This document shows, piece by piece, positions 7,139 through 16,424 of a stretch of 64,000 nucleotides of DNA. A program made the translations under genes and the position numbers. The notes beneath the pieces are model-generated. The model did no database searches. It worked only from the letters and a program-made list of their open reading frames with translations, and was not told where the DNA came from. Origin of the DNA: Mycobacterium sp. (GTDB lineage Bacteria > Actinomycetota > Actinomycetes > Mycobacteriales > Mycobacteriaceae). Position 1 is the first letter of the stretch. The number at the start of each line of letters is the position of its first letter. Where the stretch lies: positions 1-64,000 of the forward strand of contig JARLGR010000068.1 of the NCBI GenBank assembly GCA_031292665.1, read 5' to 3'.

Positions 7139-8236
7139 CTACTTCGCCGCCTTGCCCCCAGACGTCGTTTGGAACCGGAATTCGACCACGTCGCCGTCGG
7201 CCATGACGTAGTCCTTGCCTTCCATCCGGACCTTGCCGGCCGCTTTCGCCGCCGCCATCGATCCGGCGGCGGTCAGGTCGTCGTACGACACGATCTCGGC
7301 TTTGATAAAGCCCTTCTCGAAGTCGCTGTGGATCACCCCGGCTGCCTTCGGCGCGGTGTCGCCCTGGTGAATAACCCAGGCGCGCGCCTCTTTCGGGCCC
7401 GCCGTCAGGAAGGTCTGCAGCTTGAGAGTGTGAAAACCCGTGCGGGCCAACGCATCCAGTCCCCGCTCGGTCTGTCCGATTGACTCCAGCAGCTCGGCCG
7501 CCGACTCGTCGTCGAGTTCGACGAGCTCGGCTTCGATGGCCGCGTCGACGAAGACGGCGTCGGCGGGCGCGACCAGCTGCCGCAGCTCGGCCACCCGCGC
7601 GGCGTCGGTCAGCACCGCCTCGTCGGCGTTGAACACATACAGGAACGGCTTGGTCGTCAGCAGATTCAGTTCCCGCAGCAGCGAGACGTCGACCCCGGCG
7701 GCGAACAGCGTATTGCCGCCGTCGAGCACCTGCTGCGCGCTCGACGCCGCGTCGTAGGTGGGTCTGCGCTCCTTTGTGGTGCGCGCCTCTTTCTCCAGCC
7801 TCGGCAGGGCACGCTCGAGGGTCTGCAGGTCGGCCAGGATCAACTCGGTCTCGACGACCTCGATGTCGGATTTGGGGTCCACCCGTCCGGCGACGTGGGT
7901 GACGTCGTCGTCGGAGAACACTCGCACCACCTGGCAGATGGCGTCGCATTCGCGGATGTGGGCCAGGAACTTGTTGCCCAGCCCGGCCCCCTCGGAGGCG
8001 CCTTGCACCAAGCCGGCGATGTCGACGAAGGTGACCGGCGCAGGGACGATGCGCTCGGAGTCAAACAGCTCGGCCAGCTTCGCCAGTCGCGGATCGGGTA
8101 GCGAAACGACACCCTCGTTCGGTTCGATCGTCGCGAAGGGGTAGTTGGCCGCCACCACGTTGTTGCGGGTCAGCGCGTTGAAGAGGGTCGACTTGCCGAC
8201 GTTGGGTAGGCCAACGATTCCGAGGCTCAAGCTCAC
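7139..8236 (-). CDS. ychF: Redox-regulated ATPase/GTPase YchF
   Basis: 365 residues, normal for the Obg-family YchF (OLA1). The G1 loop 'GLPNVGKST' is at residues 8-16; the switch and G3 region 'DIAGLVQGASEGAGLGN' and a C-terminal TGS domain follow. YchF binds ATP in preference to GTP and associates with ribosomes and stress responses. It corresponds to Rv1112 and marks the start of the conserved block. The codons for GDVVEFRF near the C-terminus (7172-7197) are repeated exactly beyond the neighbouring oxidoreductase gene. Confidence 0.95.
   Translation of the reverse strand: MSLSLGIVGLPNVGKSTLFNALTRNNVVAANYPFATIEPNEGVVSLPDPRLAKLAELFDSERIVPAPVTFVDIAGLVQGASEGAGLGNKFLAHIRECDAICQVVRVFSDDDVTHVAGRVDPKSDIEVVETELILADLQTLERALPRLEKEARTTKERRPTYDAASSAQQVLDGGNTLFAAGVDVSLLRELNLLTTKPFLYVFNADEAVLTDAARVAELRQLVAPADAVFVDAAIEAELVELDDESAAELLESIGQTERGLDALARTGFHTLKLQTFLTAGPKEARAWVIHQGDTAPKAAGVIHSDFEKGFIKAEIVSYDDLTAAGSMAAAKAAGKVRMEGKDYVMADGDVVEFRFQTTSGGKAAK
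7172..7197. repeat. 26-bp direct repeat, copy B (inside ychF)
   Basis: Identical to 5978-6003. This copy lies in frame in ychF about 30 bp before its stop and is the probable source. The 1194-bp spacing between copies spans the whole luciferase-like gene. Confidence 0.85.
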
Positions 8237-8472
8237 AGGGAGCCAAGTCTAGGTCGCGGTCCGGGTGGCAAGGGCGGCGCCGGCTGATCGGCCATTTGCG
8301 CCGTCGGGCTGACACCGACAGGTGGGTTCGGAAATCGGGATCGCCTGCCTGTCGCCTTTGAAAATCGGGTGGGTTATCCCGCCACGGTACCGACGTGGCG
8401 GGTGTGGCACGCCCAGGAGTTCCCGGCCAGGTGAATACGGGCCTTTGGGCTGATTGCCGGTACGGTCTATAT

Positions 8473-9639
8473 GTGTCACCACAGCGGGCAAGGTCGGGGG
8501 TAGAGGCATCCCACCGCTCGATCCACCCCAATATTCCCGGTGTGCCGTGGTGGGCTGGCCTGCTCATCGCCCTTGGCGCCACCGCCATCGGGTTCGCGAT
8601 CGACGCCGGGTCCGGACACAAAGAGCTGACGCACGTATTCGCGGTCTTCTATGTAGCCGGCTGTGTGGCGGCGGTGCTGGCCGTGCGCCAGGAGGGCGTG
8701 TTCACCGCGGTCATTCAGCCGCCGTTGATCCTTTTCTGTGCGGTGCCGGGTGGCTATTGGCTGTTCCACGGAGGCAAAGTGGGCCACCTCAAAGACCTCC
8801 TGATCAACTGCGGCTACCCGCTGATCGAGCGCTTCCCGCTGATGCTGGGCACCGCGGGCGGCGTGCTGCTGATCGGGCTGATCAGGTGGTATCTCGGGAT
8901 GTCCCACCGGACGATCGCGGTGACCACCGCCGAGGAAGCCGGCGACACCGCAAAAGCCGGCGAGGTGAAGTCCTTCGTCAGCGGCATCGTCGCCAAGCTG
9001 CAGTCGGCCGTGCGGCGCGATCCCGAGGAGCGCGACGCGGACGAGGCGACCTCTTCCGAAGCGCGGCGCGCGCGCTCGGCTCGACGCCGGGTGAACACCC
9101 GCCAAAGCGCGCGCAGCGATCGAGCGGGCACCCGCTCCACCAGGACGCGAGTCCCGCCGTCGCCGGAGGATCCGCAGGAACCCGGGCGTCCCCGACGCCC
9201 GAGTCGGGCGAGCCAGGCGGGTCCCCGCGACTTCGACCCTGCCGACCCGCCGCGCCGGCCGCGTCGCCCCAGGCCGCAGGGCGAACCCGAGCGTGGCCAA
9301 CCCCGTCGGGAGCCGCGCACCCGGCGCAGTCCCTACGAGCGGCCGGCTCCGCGCGGCAGCCGCTTCGACGGCTTCGACACGTACCAACCGCCCGGGACGC
9401 CCGAGCAGTTCGATCGCTACGCGCCCTACGAGCCGCACGAGGGGTTCGAGCCTGGTCGCCGTCGGGCGGGCGCGAGGGGCACCAACGGCGCCGACCCGAC
9501 GCACCATCCCATCTCCCGGGTCCGCTACCGCGGGGAAGCCCCGTTGGACGAGACCGGGGCCGAGCGGCCGAGTCGCTCGCGGGCACCGGGCCGTTCCCGG
9601 GGCCGCCCGCCGGCGGAATCCTGGGAGTACGACCGCTAG
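8473..9639 (+). CDS. DUF6542 membrane protein with Arg/Pro-rich cytoplasmic tail
   Basis: 388 residues from a GTG at 8473 (VSPQRARSGVEAS). Four hydrophobic segments lie in residues about 20-150 ('WWAGLLIALGATAIGF' first), followed by a long tail of Arg, Pro and acidic residues with no fold visible. It corresponds to Rv1111c, function unknown. The sequence before GTG (tctatat) looks like a -10 element, so the mRNA may be leaderless; the frame also runs upstream to 8395. It is convergent with ispH, with 1 bp between the genes. Confidence 0.75.
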   Translation: MSPQRARSGVEASHRSIHPNIPGVPWWAGLLIALGATAIGFAIDAGSGHKELTHVFAVFYVAGCVAAVLAVRQEGVFTAVIQPPLILFCAVPGGYWLFHGGKVGHLKDLLINCGYPLIERFPLMLGTAGGVLLIGLIRWYLGMSHRTIAVTTAEEAGDTAKAGEVKSFVSGIVAKLQSAVRRDPEERDADEATSSEARRARSARRRVNTRQSARSDRAGTRSTRTRVPPSPEDPQEPGRPRRPSRASQAGPRDFDPADPPRRPRRPRPQGEPERGQPRREPRTRRSPYERPAPRGSRFDGFDTYQPPGTPEQFDRYAPYEPHEGFEPGRRRAGARGTNGADPTHHPISRVRYRGEAPLDETGAERPSRSRAPGRSRGRPPAESWEYDR

Positions 9640-9640
9640 C

Positions 9641-10639
9641 TCAGCGAGGCACGCGAATCTCGCGGGGCAACGCGAACACCAGGGTCTCCTGGGCCGTCGT
9701 CACCGGTTGCACCACGCCGTAGCCGCACTCGGCGAGCCGCTCCAGCACACCGCGCACCAGCACCTCGGGCACCGACGCGCCGGAGGTGACACCGACCGTG
9801 GTGACGCCTCCCAACCACGCCGGGTCGATGTCATCGGCCCAGTCGACCAGGTGAGCGGCCTGGGCGCCCGCCCCTAACGCCACTTCCACCAGCCGCACCG
9901 AGTTCGACGAGTTGCGGGAGCCGACGACGATCACCAGCTCGCACTCGGGCGCCATCGCCTTGACCGCGACCTGCCGGTTCTGGGTCGCGTAGCAGATATC
10001 GTCGCTGGGCGGATCCTGCAGCGTCGGGAAGCGTTGCCGGAGCCGCTCGACGATGTCCATGGTCTCGTCCACCGACAGCGTGGTCTGTGACAGCCAGACC
10101 ACCCTGTCCTCGTCGCGGACGGTCACGGTGTCCACGGCCTCGACGCCGTCGACCAGCTGGACGTGCTCGGGCGCTTCGCCGGCGGTCCCGATGACCTCTT
10201 CGTGACCTTCGTGGCCGATCAAGAGGATGTCGTAGCCGGCGCGCGCGAATCGCCTGGCCTCGTTGTGCACCTTGGTCACCAGCGGGCAGGTGGCGTCGAT
10301 GGTTTGCAGGTTGCGCTCGGCAGCCGCGGCGTACACCGTCGGCGCGACGCCGTGCGCGGAGAACACCACGATGGCCCCCTCGGGCACCTGGTCGGTCTCC
10401 TCGACGAACACCGCGCCCGCCTTCTCCAGCGTGTCGACGACGTGCCGGTTGTGGACGATCTCGTGGCGGACATAAACGGGGGCGCCGTGCTTTTCCAGGG
10501 CGCGTTCGACCGTCTCGACGGCCCGGTCCACGCCCGCGCAGTAGCCCCGCGGCTCCGCCAGGAGAACCCTCTTACCGGTTGGGTCGCCGGCTACCGATCC
10601 GGACGCGCCGGGAATCCCCATGTCGATAGTCGGCGGCAT
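9641..10639 (-). CDS. ispH: 4-hydroxy-3-methylbut-2-enyl diphosphate reductase (IspH/LytB)
   Basis: 332 residues. The three cysteines for the [4Fe-4S] cluster are in place: '[10 protein letters not shown]', '[11 protein letters not shown]' and '[10 protein letters not shown]'. Conserved '[11 protein letters not shown]' and 'SAHGV' histidines and the '[10 protein letters not shown]' substrate loop are present. It catalyses the last step of the MEP pathway, making IPP and DMAPP. It corresponds to Rv1110. It is transcribed alone toward DUF6542, divergent from the lipid-droplet-type gene. Confidence 0.96.
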   Translation of the reverse strand: MPPTIDMGIPGASGSVAGDPTGKRVLLAEPRGYCAGVDRAVETVERALEKHGAPVYVRHEIVHNRHVVDTLEKAGAVFVEETDQVPEGAIVVFSAHGVAPTVYAAAAERNLQTIDATCPLVTKVHNEARRFARAGYDILLIGHEGHEEVIGTAGEAPEHVQLVDGVEAVDTVTVRDEDRVVWLSQTTLSVDETMDIVERLRQRFPTLQDPPSDDICYATQNRQVAVKAMAPECELVIVVGSRNSSNSVRLVEVALGAGAQAAHLVDWADDIDPAWLGGVTTVGVTSGASVPEVLVRGVLERLAECGYGVVQPVTTAQETLVFALPREIRVPR

Positions 10640-10728
10640 GCCGTCCAGCGTACTTACCGCCGACGCGGGGCCGCCAGCTCGCGGCCCGCGGCTTGGAGTT
10701 CGCCGCCGGTTGAGGCACTCTTGGTCCC

Positions 10729-11337
10729 ATGGCTACTGCACCGTATGGAGTTCGGCTGCTGGTCGGCGCGGCGACGGTCGCCGTCGAGGAGACGCTGAAG
10801 CTGCCGAAAACCATCCTGATGTACCCGATGACATTGGCCAGCCAGGCGGCACACGTTGTGATGGTGTTTCAGCAGAGCCTCGCCGAGCTGGTGATCAAGG
10901 GCGACAGCACCCTGGAGTCGATCTTTCCGCCCAGGGACGAAAAGCCGGAGTGGGCGACGTTCGACGAGGACTTGCCCGACGCCGAGACTGCGGCGATCCC
11001 GGTCGCGTTGGCAGCTGACGGCGATCGCCTGACCGATGGTCGGTTCGCCCTGTACTCGGTGGCCGAGGCGGCTACCGAATCCGAGGCCGCGAATCCCCCG
11101 ACTCCGGCCAGGCAGTCGAAGAAGTCCCCGAAAAAGTCCACGCCCGATGTCCCGGAGCCGGAGGTGGTCGTCGAACTCGACTATCCGACGCTGACGCTGG
11201 CGCAGCTGCGGGCCAGGCTGCAATCGCTGACCGTCGACGAACTCGAATCCCTGCTGGCCTACGAGCAGGCCACCAAGGCCCGCGCGCCGTTCCAGACCCT
11301 GCTGGCCAACAGGATCACCCGCGCGAACGCGAAGTGA
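10729..11337 (+). CDS. Lipid droplet-associated-type protein (Rv1109c family)
   Basis: 202 residues. The N-terminal half has an amphipathic stretch ('[20 protein letters not shown]', then '[20 protein letters not shown]') that suits membrane or lipid-droplet surface binding; a Lys/Pro-rich linker (about 123-145) and a C-terminal helical hairpin follow ('[21 protein letters not shown]'). The actinobacterial family is annotated as lipid droplet-associated; the biochemical role is unknown. Its stop overlaps the GTG start of xseA (GTGA), so it is coupled to exonuclease VII genes, an association of unclear meaning. Confidence 0.8.
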   Translation: MATAPYGVRLLVGAATVAVEETLKLPKTILMYPMTLASQAAHVVMVFQQSLAELVIKGDSTLESIFPPRDEKPEWATFDEDLPDAETAAIPVALAADGDRLTDGRFALYSVAEAATESEAANPPTPARQSKKSPKKSTPDVPEPEVVVELDYPTLTLAQLRARLQSLTVDELESLLAYEQATKARAPFQTLLANRITRANAK

Positions 11338-12593
11338 CCCGAGCGGCGAATTCGGAACCCAATTCCGCCGAGAACCCGTTTCCGGTTCGAGCGGTGGCGA
11401 TTCGGGTCGCGGGCTGGATCGACAGGCTGGGCACCGTGTGGGTGGAGGGCCAGCTGGCCCAGATCACCATGCGGCCCGAATCCAAGACGGTGTTCATGGT
11501 GCTGCGGGACCCGGCCGCCGACATGTCGCTGACCGTTACCTGTTCGCGCGACCTGGTGCTGAGCGCGCCGGTGAAACTGACCGAAGGCACCCAGGTGGTG
11601 GTGTGCGGTAAGCCGTCCTTCTACACGGGGCGGGGCACCTTCTCGTTGCGGCTCAGCGAGATCCGCGCCATCGGCATCGGCGAGTTGCTGGCCCGCATCG
11701 ACCGGCTGCGCCGGCTGCTGGACGCCGAGGGCCTCTTCGATCCCCGGCGCAAGCGGCCAATCCCCTTCCTGCCCAACATGATCGGCTTGATCACCGGCCG
11801 AGCCAGCGCCGCCGAGCACGACGTGCGGACGGTGGCGGGCGCCCGCTGGCCGGCGGTGCGCTTCGCGGTCCGCAACACCGCGGTCCAGGGGCCGAACGCG
11901 GTCGCGCAGATCGTGGAGGCGCTGCGCGAACTCGACCGCGACGGTGAGGTCGACGTGATCGTGCTGGCCCGCGGCGGCGGCAGCGTCGAGGACCTGCTGC
12001 CGTTTTCGGACGAGACGTTGTGCCGCGCGATCGCGGCGTGCCGCACGCCCGTGATCAGCGCGGTCGGTCACGAACCGGACAATCCGCTGTGCGATCTGGT
12101 CGCCGACCTGCGGGCCGCCACTCCCACCGACGCGGCGAAGAAGGTGGTTCCCGACACCGCCGCCGAGCAGCGGCTGATCGGCGACTTGCGCCGGCGCAGC
12201 GCGCAGGCACTGCGCAGTTGGGTGGGCCGCGAACAACGGGCACTGGCCCAGTTGCGCAGCCGCCCCGTGCTGGCCGAGCCGCTGACGGCCCTGACCGCGC
12301 GCGCCGAAGAGATCCACCGTGCCCGGTCGGCGGTTCGCCGCGACATCACTCGGCTGGTCGCGACCGAAAGCGACCGGATCGGTCACCTGGGCGCGCGGCT
12401 GGCAACGCTGGGCCCGGCGGCCACCCTGGCCCGTGGTTACGCCATTGTGCAGACGGTGCAGGCGATCGGCGACACCGGACCGGCCACGGTGCTGCGATCG
12501 GTCGACGACGCACCGACGGGCACGCGCCTGCGGGTGCGGGTGGCCGACGGCGCGATAGCGGCCGTGAGCGAAGGATCGACCGATGGCGCCTGA
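11334..12593 (+). CDS. xseA: Exodeoxyribonuclease VII large subunit
   Basis: 419 residues. An N-terminal OB-fold ('[14 protein letters not shown]') is followed by the catalytic core with '[13 protein letters not shown]', '[14 protein letters not shown]' and '[19 protein letters not shown]', then a coiled-coil region with many Arg/Glu heptads and a short C-terminal domain. With XseB it degrades single-stranded DNA from either end to oligonucleotides. The start is GTG at 11334, overlapping the previous stop by 3 bp; its end overlaps xseB by 11 bp. Equivalent to Rv1108c. Confidence 0.95.
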   Translation: MTRAANSEPNSAENPFPVRAVAIRVAGWIDRLGTVWVEGQLAQITMRPESKTVFMVLRDPAADMSLTVTCSRDLVLSAPVKLTEGTQVVVCGKPSFYTGRGTFSLRLSEIRAIGIGELLARIDRLRRLLDAEGLFDPRRKRPIPFLPNMIGLITGRASAAEHDVRTVAGARWPAVRFAVRNTAVQGPNAVAQIVEALRELDRDGEVDVIVLARGGGSVEDLLPFSDETLCRAIAACRTPVISAVGHEPDNPLCDLVADLRAATPTDAAKKVVPDTAAEQRLIGDLRRRSAQALRSWVGREQRALAQLRSRPVLAEPLTALTARAEEIHRARSAVRRDITRLVATESDRIGHLGARLATLGPAATLARGYAIVQTVQAIGDTGPATVLRSVDDAPTGTRLRVRVADGAIAAVSEGSTDGA

Positions 12594-12819
12594 CGAAGAC
12601 ACCGGGGTTACGCCTATTAGTCAGCTCGGCTACGAAGCATGCCGGGACGAGCTGATGGAGGTCGTCCGGCTGCTGGAGCAGGGCGGGCTGGACCTCGATT
12701 CGTCGCTGAAGCTGTGGGAAAGGGGCGAACAGCTGGCGAAGAGGTGCGAAGAACACTTGGCTGGCGCGCGCAAGCGGATCGAGGACGTGCTGTCGTCCGG
12801 CCAGGCCGAGGAGGCCTGA
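12583..12819 (+). CDS. xseB: Exodeoxyribonuclease VII small subunit
   Basis: 78 residues, the usual size. It has the helical hairpin of XseB: '[20 protein letters not shown]' and '[22 protein letters not shown]'. Several copies bind the coiled coil of XseA to form exonuclease VII. The start overlaps the xseA end by 11 bp, consistent with coupled synthesis. Equivalent to Rv1107c. Confidence 0.95.
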   Translation: MAPDEDTGVTPISQLGYEACRDELMEVVRLLEQGGLDLDSSLKLWERGEQLAKRCEEHLAGARKRIEDVLSSGQAEEA

Positions 12820-12865
12820 CCCCCCGCCAGTTTGCGAAACCTCTTGCACTCGGGCATTGTCGAAC

Positions 12866-12887
12866 TGGAACAGGTTTCAGTTATGCT
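12866..12887 (+). promoter_or_regulatory. KstR-type operator and probable leaderless promoter of the 3beta-HSD gene
   Basis: The 14-mer tggaacaggtttca at 12866-12879 fits the KstR consensus TNNAACNNGTTNNA at every fixed position. KstR is the TetR-family repressor of mycobacterial sterol catabolism. A -10-like tatgct (12882-12887) lies 6 bp before the ATG at 12894, so transcription would start at or next to the start codon (leaderless), with the operator over the -10/-35 spacer. The motif match is seen directly; regulation is inferred. Confidence 0.75.
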
Positions 12888-12893
12888 TCGCCG

Positions 12894-14015
12894 ATGGGTG
12901 ACCCGTCACTGACCACCGAACTCGACCACGTCCTGGTCACCGGCGGCTCGGGATTTGTCGGCGCGAACCTGGTGACCACCTTGCTCGACCGCGGGTACCG
13001 GGTGCGTTGCTTCGACCGCGCCCCATCGCCGCTCCCCCAGCATCCCCACTTGGAGGTGCTGCAGGGCGACATCACCGACGCTGGCGTCTGCGCCTCGGCA
13101 GTGGACGGCATCGACACGGTCTTCCACGCCGCGGCGATCATCGAGCTGATGGGCGGCGCTTCGGTGAGCGACGAGTACCGGCAGCGCAGCTTCGCGGTCA
13201 ATGTAGACGGCACCCAGAACCTGGTGCAGGCCGGGCAGGCGGCCGGGGTCAAGCGGTTCGTCTACACCGCGTCCAACAGCGTGGTGATGGGCGGCCAGAA
13301 CATCGCCGGCGGCGACGAGACGCTGCCCTACACCGACCGGTTCAACGACCTCTACACCGAAACCAAAGTGGCGGCAGAGCGATTCGTGCTGTCCCAGAAC
13401 GGTATTGGTGAGATGCTGACGTGTGCGATCCGGCCTAGCGGGATCTGGGGCCGCGGCGATCAGACGATGTTCCGCAGGCTCTTCGAAAACGTGATCGCGG
13501 GCCACGTCAAGGTGCTGATCGGTCGCAGGTCGGCACGGTTGGATAACTCCTACGTGCACAACCTGATTCACGGTTTCATCCTGGCCGCCGAGCACCTGGT
13601 GCCCGGCGGGACCGCGCCCGGCCAGGCCTACTTCGTCAACGACGCCGAACCGATCAACATGTTCGAGTTCGCCCGGCCGGTGATCGAGGCCTGCGGCGAG
13701 AACTGGCCGCGGGTGCGGGTCAACGGCCCGATGGTCCGCGCGGCCATGACGGGGTGGCAGCGTCTGCACTTCCGGTTCGGGATACCGGCGCCACTGCTCG
13801 AACCGCTCGCCGTCGAGCGGGTCTACCTGGACAACTACTTCTCGATCGCCAAAGCCACCCGGGACCTCGGTTACCGGCCACTGTTCACCACCGAGCAGGC
13901 GATGGCCGAATGCCTGCCGTATTACGTGGAAATGTTCAAGCAGATGAAAAGCGAAGCCCTGGCCGCCAAAACCGCCGACAAGACCACGGCCTTCAGGGTC
14001 AGCGGATCCCGCTAG
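12894..14015 (+). CDS. 3beta-hydroxysteroid dehydrogenase / cholesterol dehydrogenase
   Basis: 373 residues of the extended SDR / 3beta-HSD family. The NAD-binding 'VTGGSGFVGANLV' opens the protein; the active-site pair is in 'YTETKVAAERF' (Tyr-x-x-x-Lys). It oxidises the 3beta-hydroxyl of cholesterol-type sterols, with isomerisation to the 4-ene-3-one, at the start of sterol breakdown; equivalent to Rv1106c. The ATG at 12894 follows a probable KstR operator and a -10 element closely, so I placed the start there although the frame is open further upstream. A Lys-rich C-terminal tail follows the fold. Confidence 0.93.
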   Translation: MGDPSLTTELDHVLVTGGSGFVGANLVTTLLDRGYRVRCFDRAPSPLPQHPHLEVLQGDITDAGVCASAVDGIDTVFHAAAIIELMGGASVSDEYRQRSFAVNVDGTQNLVQAGQAAGVKRFVYTASNSVVMGGQNIAGGDETLPYTDRFNDLYTETKVAAERFVLSQNGIGEMLTCAIRPSGIWGRGDQTMFRRLFENVIAGHVKVLIGRRSARLDNSYVHNLIHGFILAAEHLVPGGTAPGQAYFVNDAEPINMFEFARPVIEACGENWPRVRVNGPMVRAAMTGWQRLHFRFGIPAPLLEPLAVERVYLDNYFSIAKATRDLGYRPLFTTEQAMAECLPYYVEMFKQMKSEALAAKTADKTTAFRVSGSR

Positions 14016-14017
14016 AC

Positions 14018-15553
14018 CTACCGGAAGCTCACCATCTCGCTGCCCCAGGCGGCCCGGATGTGCGCGTCGACATCGTGCACGACGCGGTCGCGCTTGCCGA
14101 CGAGCAGGCAGGCGCGCTCGTCGGGCCGATAGGCCGTCCATTGCGGCTCGCCGGGCGGGCCCGCGGGGTTGCCATGCGTCGCGAAATTCACCCACCGCGT
14201 CCGCACCCTCTTGGAGACCGCCCTGGCGGACTTGGCGCCCCCGAGCTTCAACGTCGGGTCCTTGGGCCCGCCGAGATTGCCCCACACGTACGGCAATTCG
14301 GTGGCATGGGCGGCGTTTACCAACAACAACTTCAGCAGGGGGGTCGCATAGTCGAACCGGTACAGGTACACCGGAGCCACCCTGCTGTGACCCTCGGCCA
14401 GCCACACCGAGGGCATCCGGAACCCGACGTCGGTCGCGATGTTCAAATACCTTGCCCTGCGCCGCAACCGCGAATAGGCCGACCCGATCTGCTCCTCGGT
14501 GGGCAATTGCAGGTCGGGTTGTTCGGCGGCGATCTCGTCGAACATCGATGTGATCGCGCGCGGGGTGATCGGCATCAGCGGTGACCGCATCAACCGGAAG
14601 AGCGCCGCCTCGTGCTTGTTGGTGCCGATGATCAACGGGACCGGAAGCGAGCGGCCCTCCTGCGCCCGCTTGACCGGGTAGTCGTCCAGCACCTCGCCGT
14701 CGACGATCGGGACGAACGCAAGGACGCCGGGGTTACGCACGGGCACTTCGTCGAAGACCTCTTGGGACGCGGCGAGGAGCGCCGCGGTGGGCACGTCCGG
14801 CAACCGGTCCGCGTCGACCCCGAGCCTGTCGAGGACGGTCTCGGTGACGCGCACGGCCCTGCCCCGGTCGTACACCGACGTGGCCGGTGAGCTCTGGGCG
14901 ATCGCTCCGACGAACAGCCCCGCGGCCGCCGGGCTGGCGAGCAGGGTCGTCACGATCCCCGCGCCGGCGGATTCGCCGAACAGCGTGACCCTGCGGGGGT
15001 CGCCGCCGAACGCGGCGATGTTGTCGCGCACCCAGCCCAGCGCCGCCAGCACGTCACGCAACCCGACGTTGGAATCGAACCGTCGGCGCGACGTGGTGAA
15101 CGACGACAAGTCCATGAAACCGAGCGCGCCCACCCGGTAGTTGACCGTCACCACGACGACCTCGCCGCTGCCGGCCAACCGGCGCCCGTCGTACAGCGCC
15201 TGGCTGCCGGAGCCCAGGACGTAGGCGCCCCCGTGCAGCCACACCATCACCGGCTTTCCGGCACCCGGTTCGATGTCGGATGACGCCCAGACGTTCAGCC
15301 GCAGGCAGTCCTCCCCCTGCGCCGCGCCCAGATCGAGCGGCATGTTGGGGAAGACCGGTTGCGGGCAGGCCGGCCCGTAGCGGGTGGCGTCGGCGACCTC
15401 GGCCCACCTCTCGGGGGGCTGCGGCGCCCGGAACCGCAGGCCGCCGACGGGCGGCGCGGCGTAGCGGACGCCTTTCCAGACCCGGACGCGGCCGGCGTCA
15501 ACGCCCCGGACCGGGCCGTGGGTGGTGTCGACCACGAGGTTGTCGATCGCCAT
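14018..15553 (-). CDS. Type B carboxylesterase (para-nitrobenzyl esterase-like)
   Basis: 511 residues, full length for the family. It has the oxyanion region 'VWLHGGAYVLGSGS', the nucleophile elbow 'LFGESAGAGIV', and a C-terminal 'VNFATHGNP' that supplies the catalytic His. Substrates are unknown carboxyl esters. In M. tuberculosis H37Rv the equivalent is recalled as split into Rv1104 and Rv1105; here it is intact. It follows the dienelactone-hydrolase-like gene after 46 bp containing a short tandem repeat and is convergent with the 3beta-HSD gene (2 bp apart). Confidence 0.92.
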   Translation of the reverse strand: MAIDNLVVDTTHGPVRGVDAGRVRVWKGVRYAAPPVGGLRFRAPQPPERWAEVADATRYGPACPQPVFPNMPLDLGAAQGEDCLRLNVWASSDIEPGAGKPVMVWLHGGAYVLGSGSQALYDGRRLAGSGEVVVVTVNYRVGALGFMDLSSFTTSRRRFDSNVGLRDVLAALGWVRDNIAAFGGDPRRVTLFGESAGAGIVTTLLASPAAAGLFVGAIAQSSPATSVYDRGRAVRVTETVLDRLGVDADRLPDVPTAALLAASQEVFDEVPVRNPGVLAFVPIVDGEVLDDYPVKRAQEGRSLPVPLIIGTNKHEAALFRLMRSPLMPITPRAITSMFDEIAAEQPDLQLPTEEQIGSAYSRLRRRARYLNIATDVGFRMPSVWLAEGHSRVAPVYLYRFDYATPLLKLLLVNAAHATELPYVWGNLGGPKDPTLKLGGAKSARAVSKRVRTRWVNFATHGNPAGPPGEPQWTAYRPDERACLLVGKRDRVVHDVDAHIRAAWGSEMVSFR

Positions 15554-15572
15554 GCGTCTGGGCTCCCCTAAC

Positions 15573-15610
15573 GTGAGCTTTCCTTGAAGTGAGCTTTCCT
15601 TAAGTGAGCC
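15573..15610. repeat. Short tandem repeat between two hydrolase genes
   Basis: The unit gtgagctttcctt(g)aa appears twice and begins a third time (gtgagcct) in the gap between the dienelactone-hydrolase-like and esterase genes. The last partial unit runs into the 3' end of the upstream gene (its stop is near 15600). It looks like replication-slippage duplication; a regulatory role is not evident. Confidence 0.6.
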
Positions 15611-16397
15611 TCAGCGCGAGGAACTCGACCACCCGCTTGCGGGCTTCGTAGGCCGGCTGGCCGTCGACTTCGCGGACCTCGTCGGTGAGCACCGAATGCG
15701 CCATCTTGCCGAAACCGCCCACGTTGCCCGGACTGGAGTCGATCTCGATGACCTCGAACGCGTCGCCGAGCCGCTGCTTGAGCGTGGCGAACCGTTCACC
15801 CGGCGCCGTCTTGTCCTCGCTGAACCGCAACCCCATGGCGCACAGGCCGTCGTTGGCGCAGCGCTCGGCCACCGTGGTGAGCTCGGCCTCGCTCAGCCCG
15901 GCATCGCGGCGCCGGGCGGCGCCCAGCGGCAGCGGCACCGACGGTTGACTGAGCACCGGAGCCAGCACGCTGTCGTCGACGGCGGCGGCCAGCGCGAAGC
16001 CACCGGTGAAGCATTGGCCGATCACGCCCACGCCCTTGCCGGGCGTCGACGCGTTGAGGTCGCGGGCCAGCGCACGCAGGAACAGCGACACGGGCCGCTG
16101 CTTGTTGGTGGCAAACGCCGCGAATTCCCTTGCCACGCAGGCCCGGCTGATCGAGGCGACGATGTAGCCGAGGGTTTTGGGTTTGCCGGGCTCGCCGAAC
16201 AGCGACGGCATCGCGACGGTGAAGCCGTTGTCCACCAGGTGGTTACCGAGGGCGAGCACACCGGGATGGATTCCGGGTAGCTCCGGAATCAGCACCACGC
16301 CCGGGCCGGTGCCCTTGCGGTAGACGTCGTGGGTGTAGCCGCCACCGGTGAACGGCGCCACCGACCATCCGGAGAGGTCTGCTTCGGGTGCGGTCAC
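15600..16397 (-). CDS. Dienelactone hydrolase-family protein
   Basis: 265 residues with an alpha/beta-hydrolase pattern. The nucleophile elbow is 'GVIGQCFTGGFALA', giving Cys as nucleophile as in dienelactone hydrolases, and 'VLIPELPGIHPG' precedes it. A C-terminal stretch 'DSSPGNVGGFGKMAHSVL' carries the likely His. The natural substrate is unknown. It lies between the DUF4245 gene (27 bp upstream) and the type B esterase (46 bp downstream), all on the minus strand and probably one operon. The mazEF3 pair known near this place in M. tuberculosis is not present. Confidence 0.85.
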   Translation of the reverse strand: MTAPEADLSGWSVAPFTGGGYTHDVYRKGTGPGVVLIPELPGIHPGVLALGNHLVDNGFTVAMPSLFGEPGKPKTLGYIVASISRACVAREFAAFATNKQRPVSLFLRALARDLNASTPGKGVGVIGQCFTGGFALAAAVDDSVLAPVLSQPSVPLPLGAARRRDAGLSEAELTTVAERCANDGLCAMGLRFSEDKTAPGERFATLKQRLGDAFEVIEIDSSPGNVGGFGKMAHSVLTDEVREVDGQPAYEARKRVVEFLALRLT

Positions 16398-16424
16398 GCT
16401 TTGCCTTCCATCGGATACCCTTCG

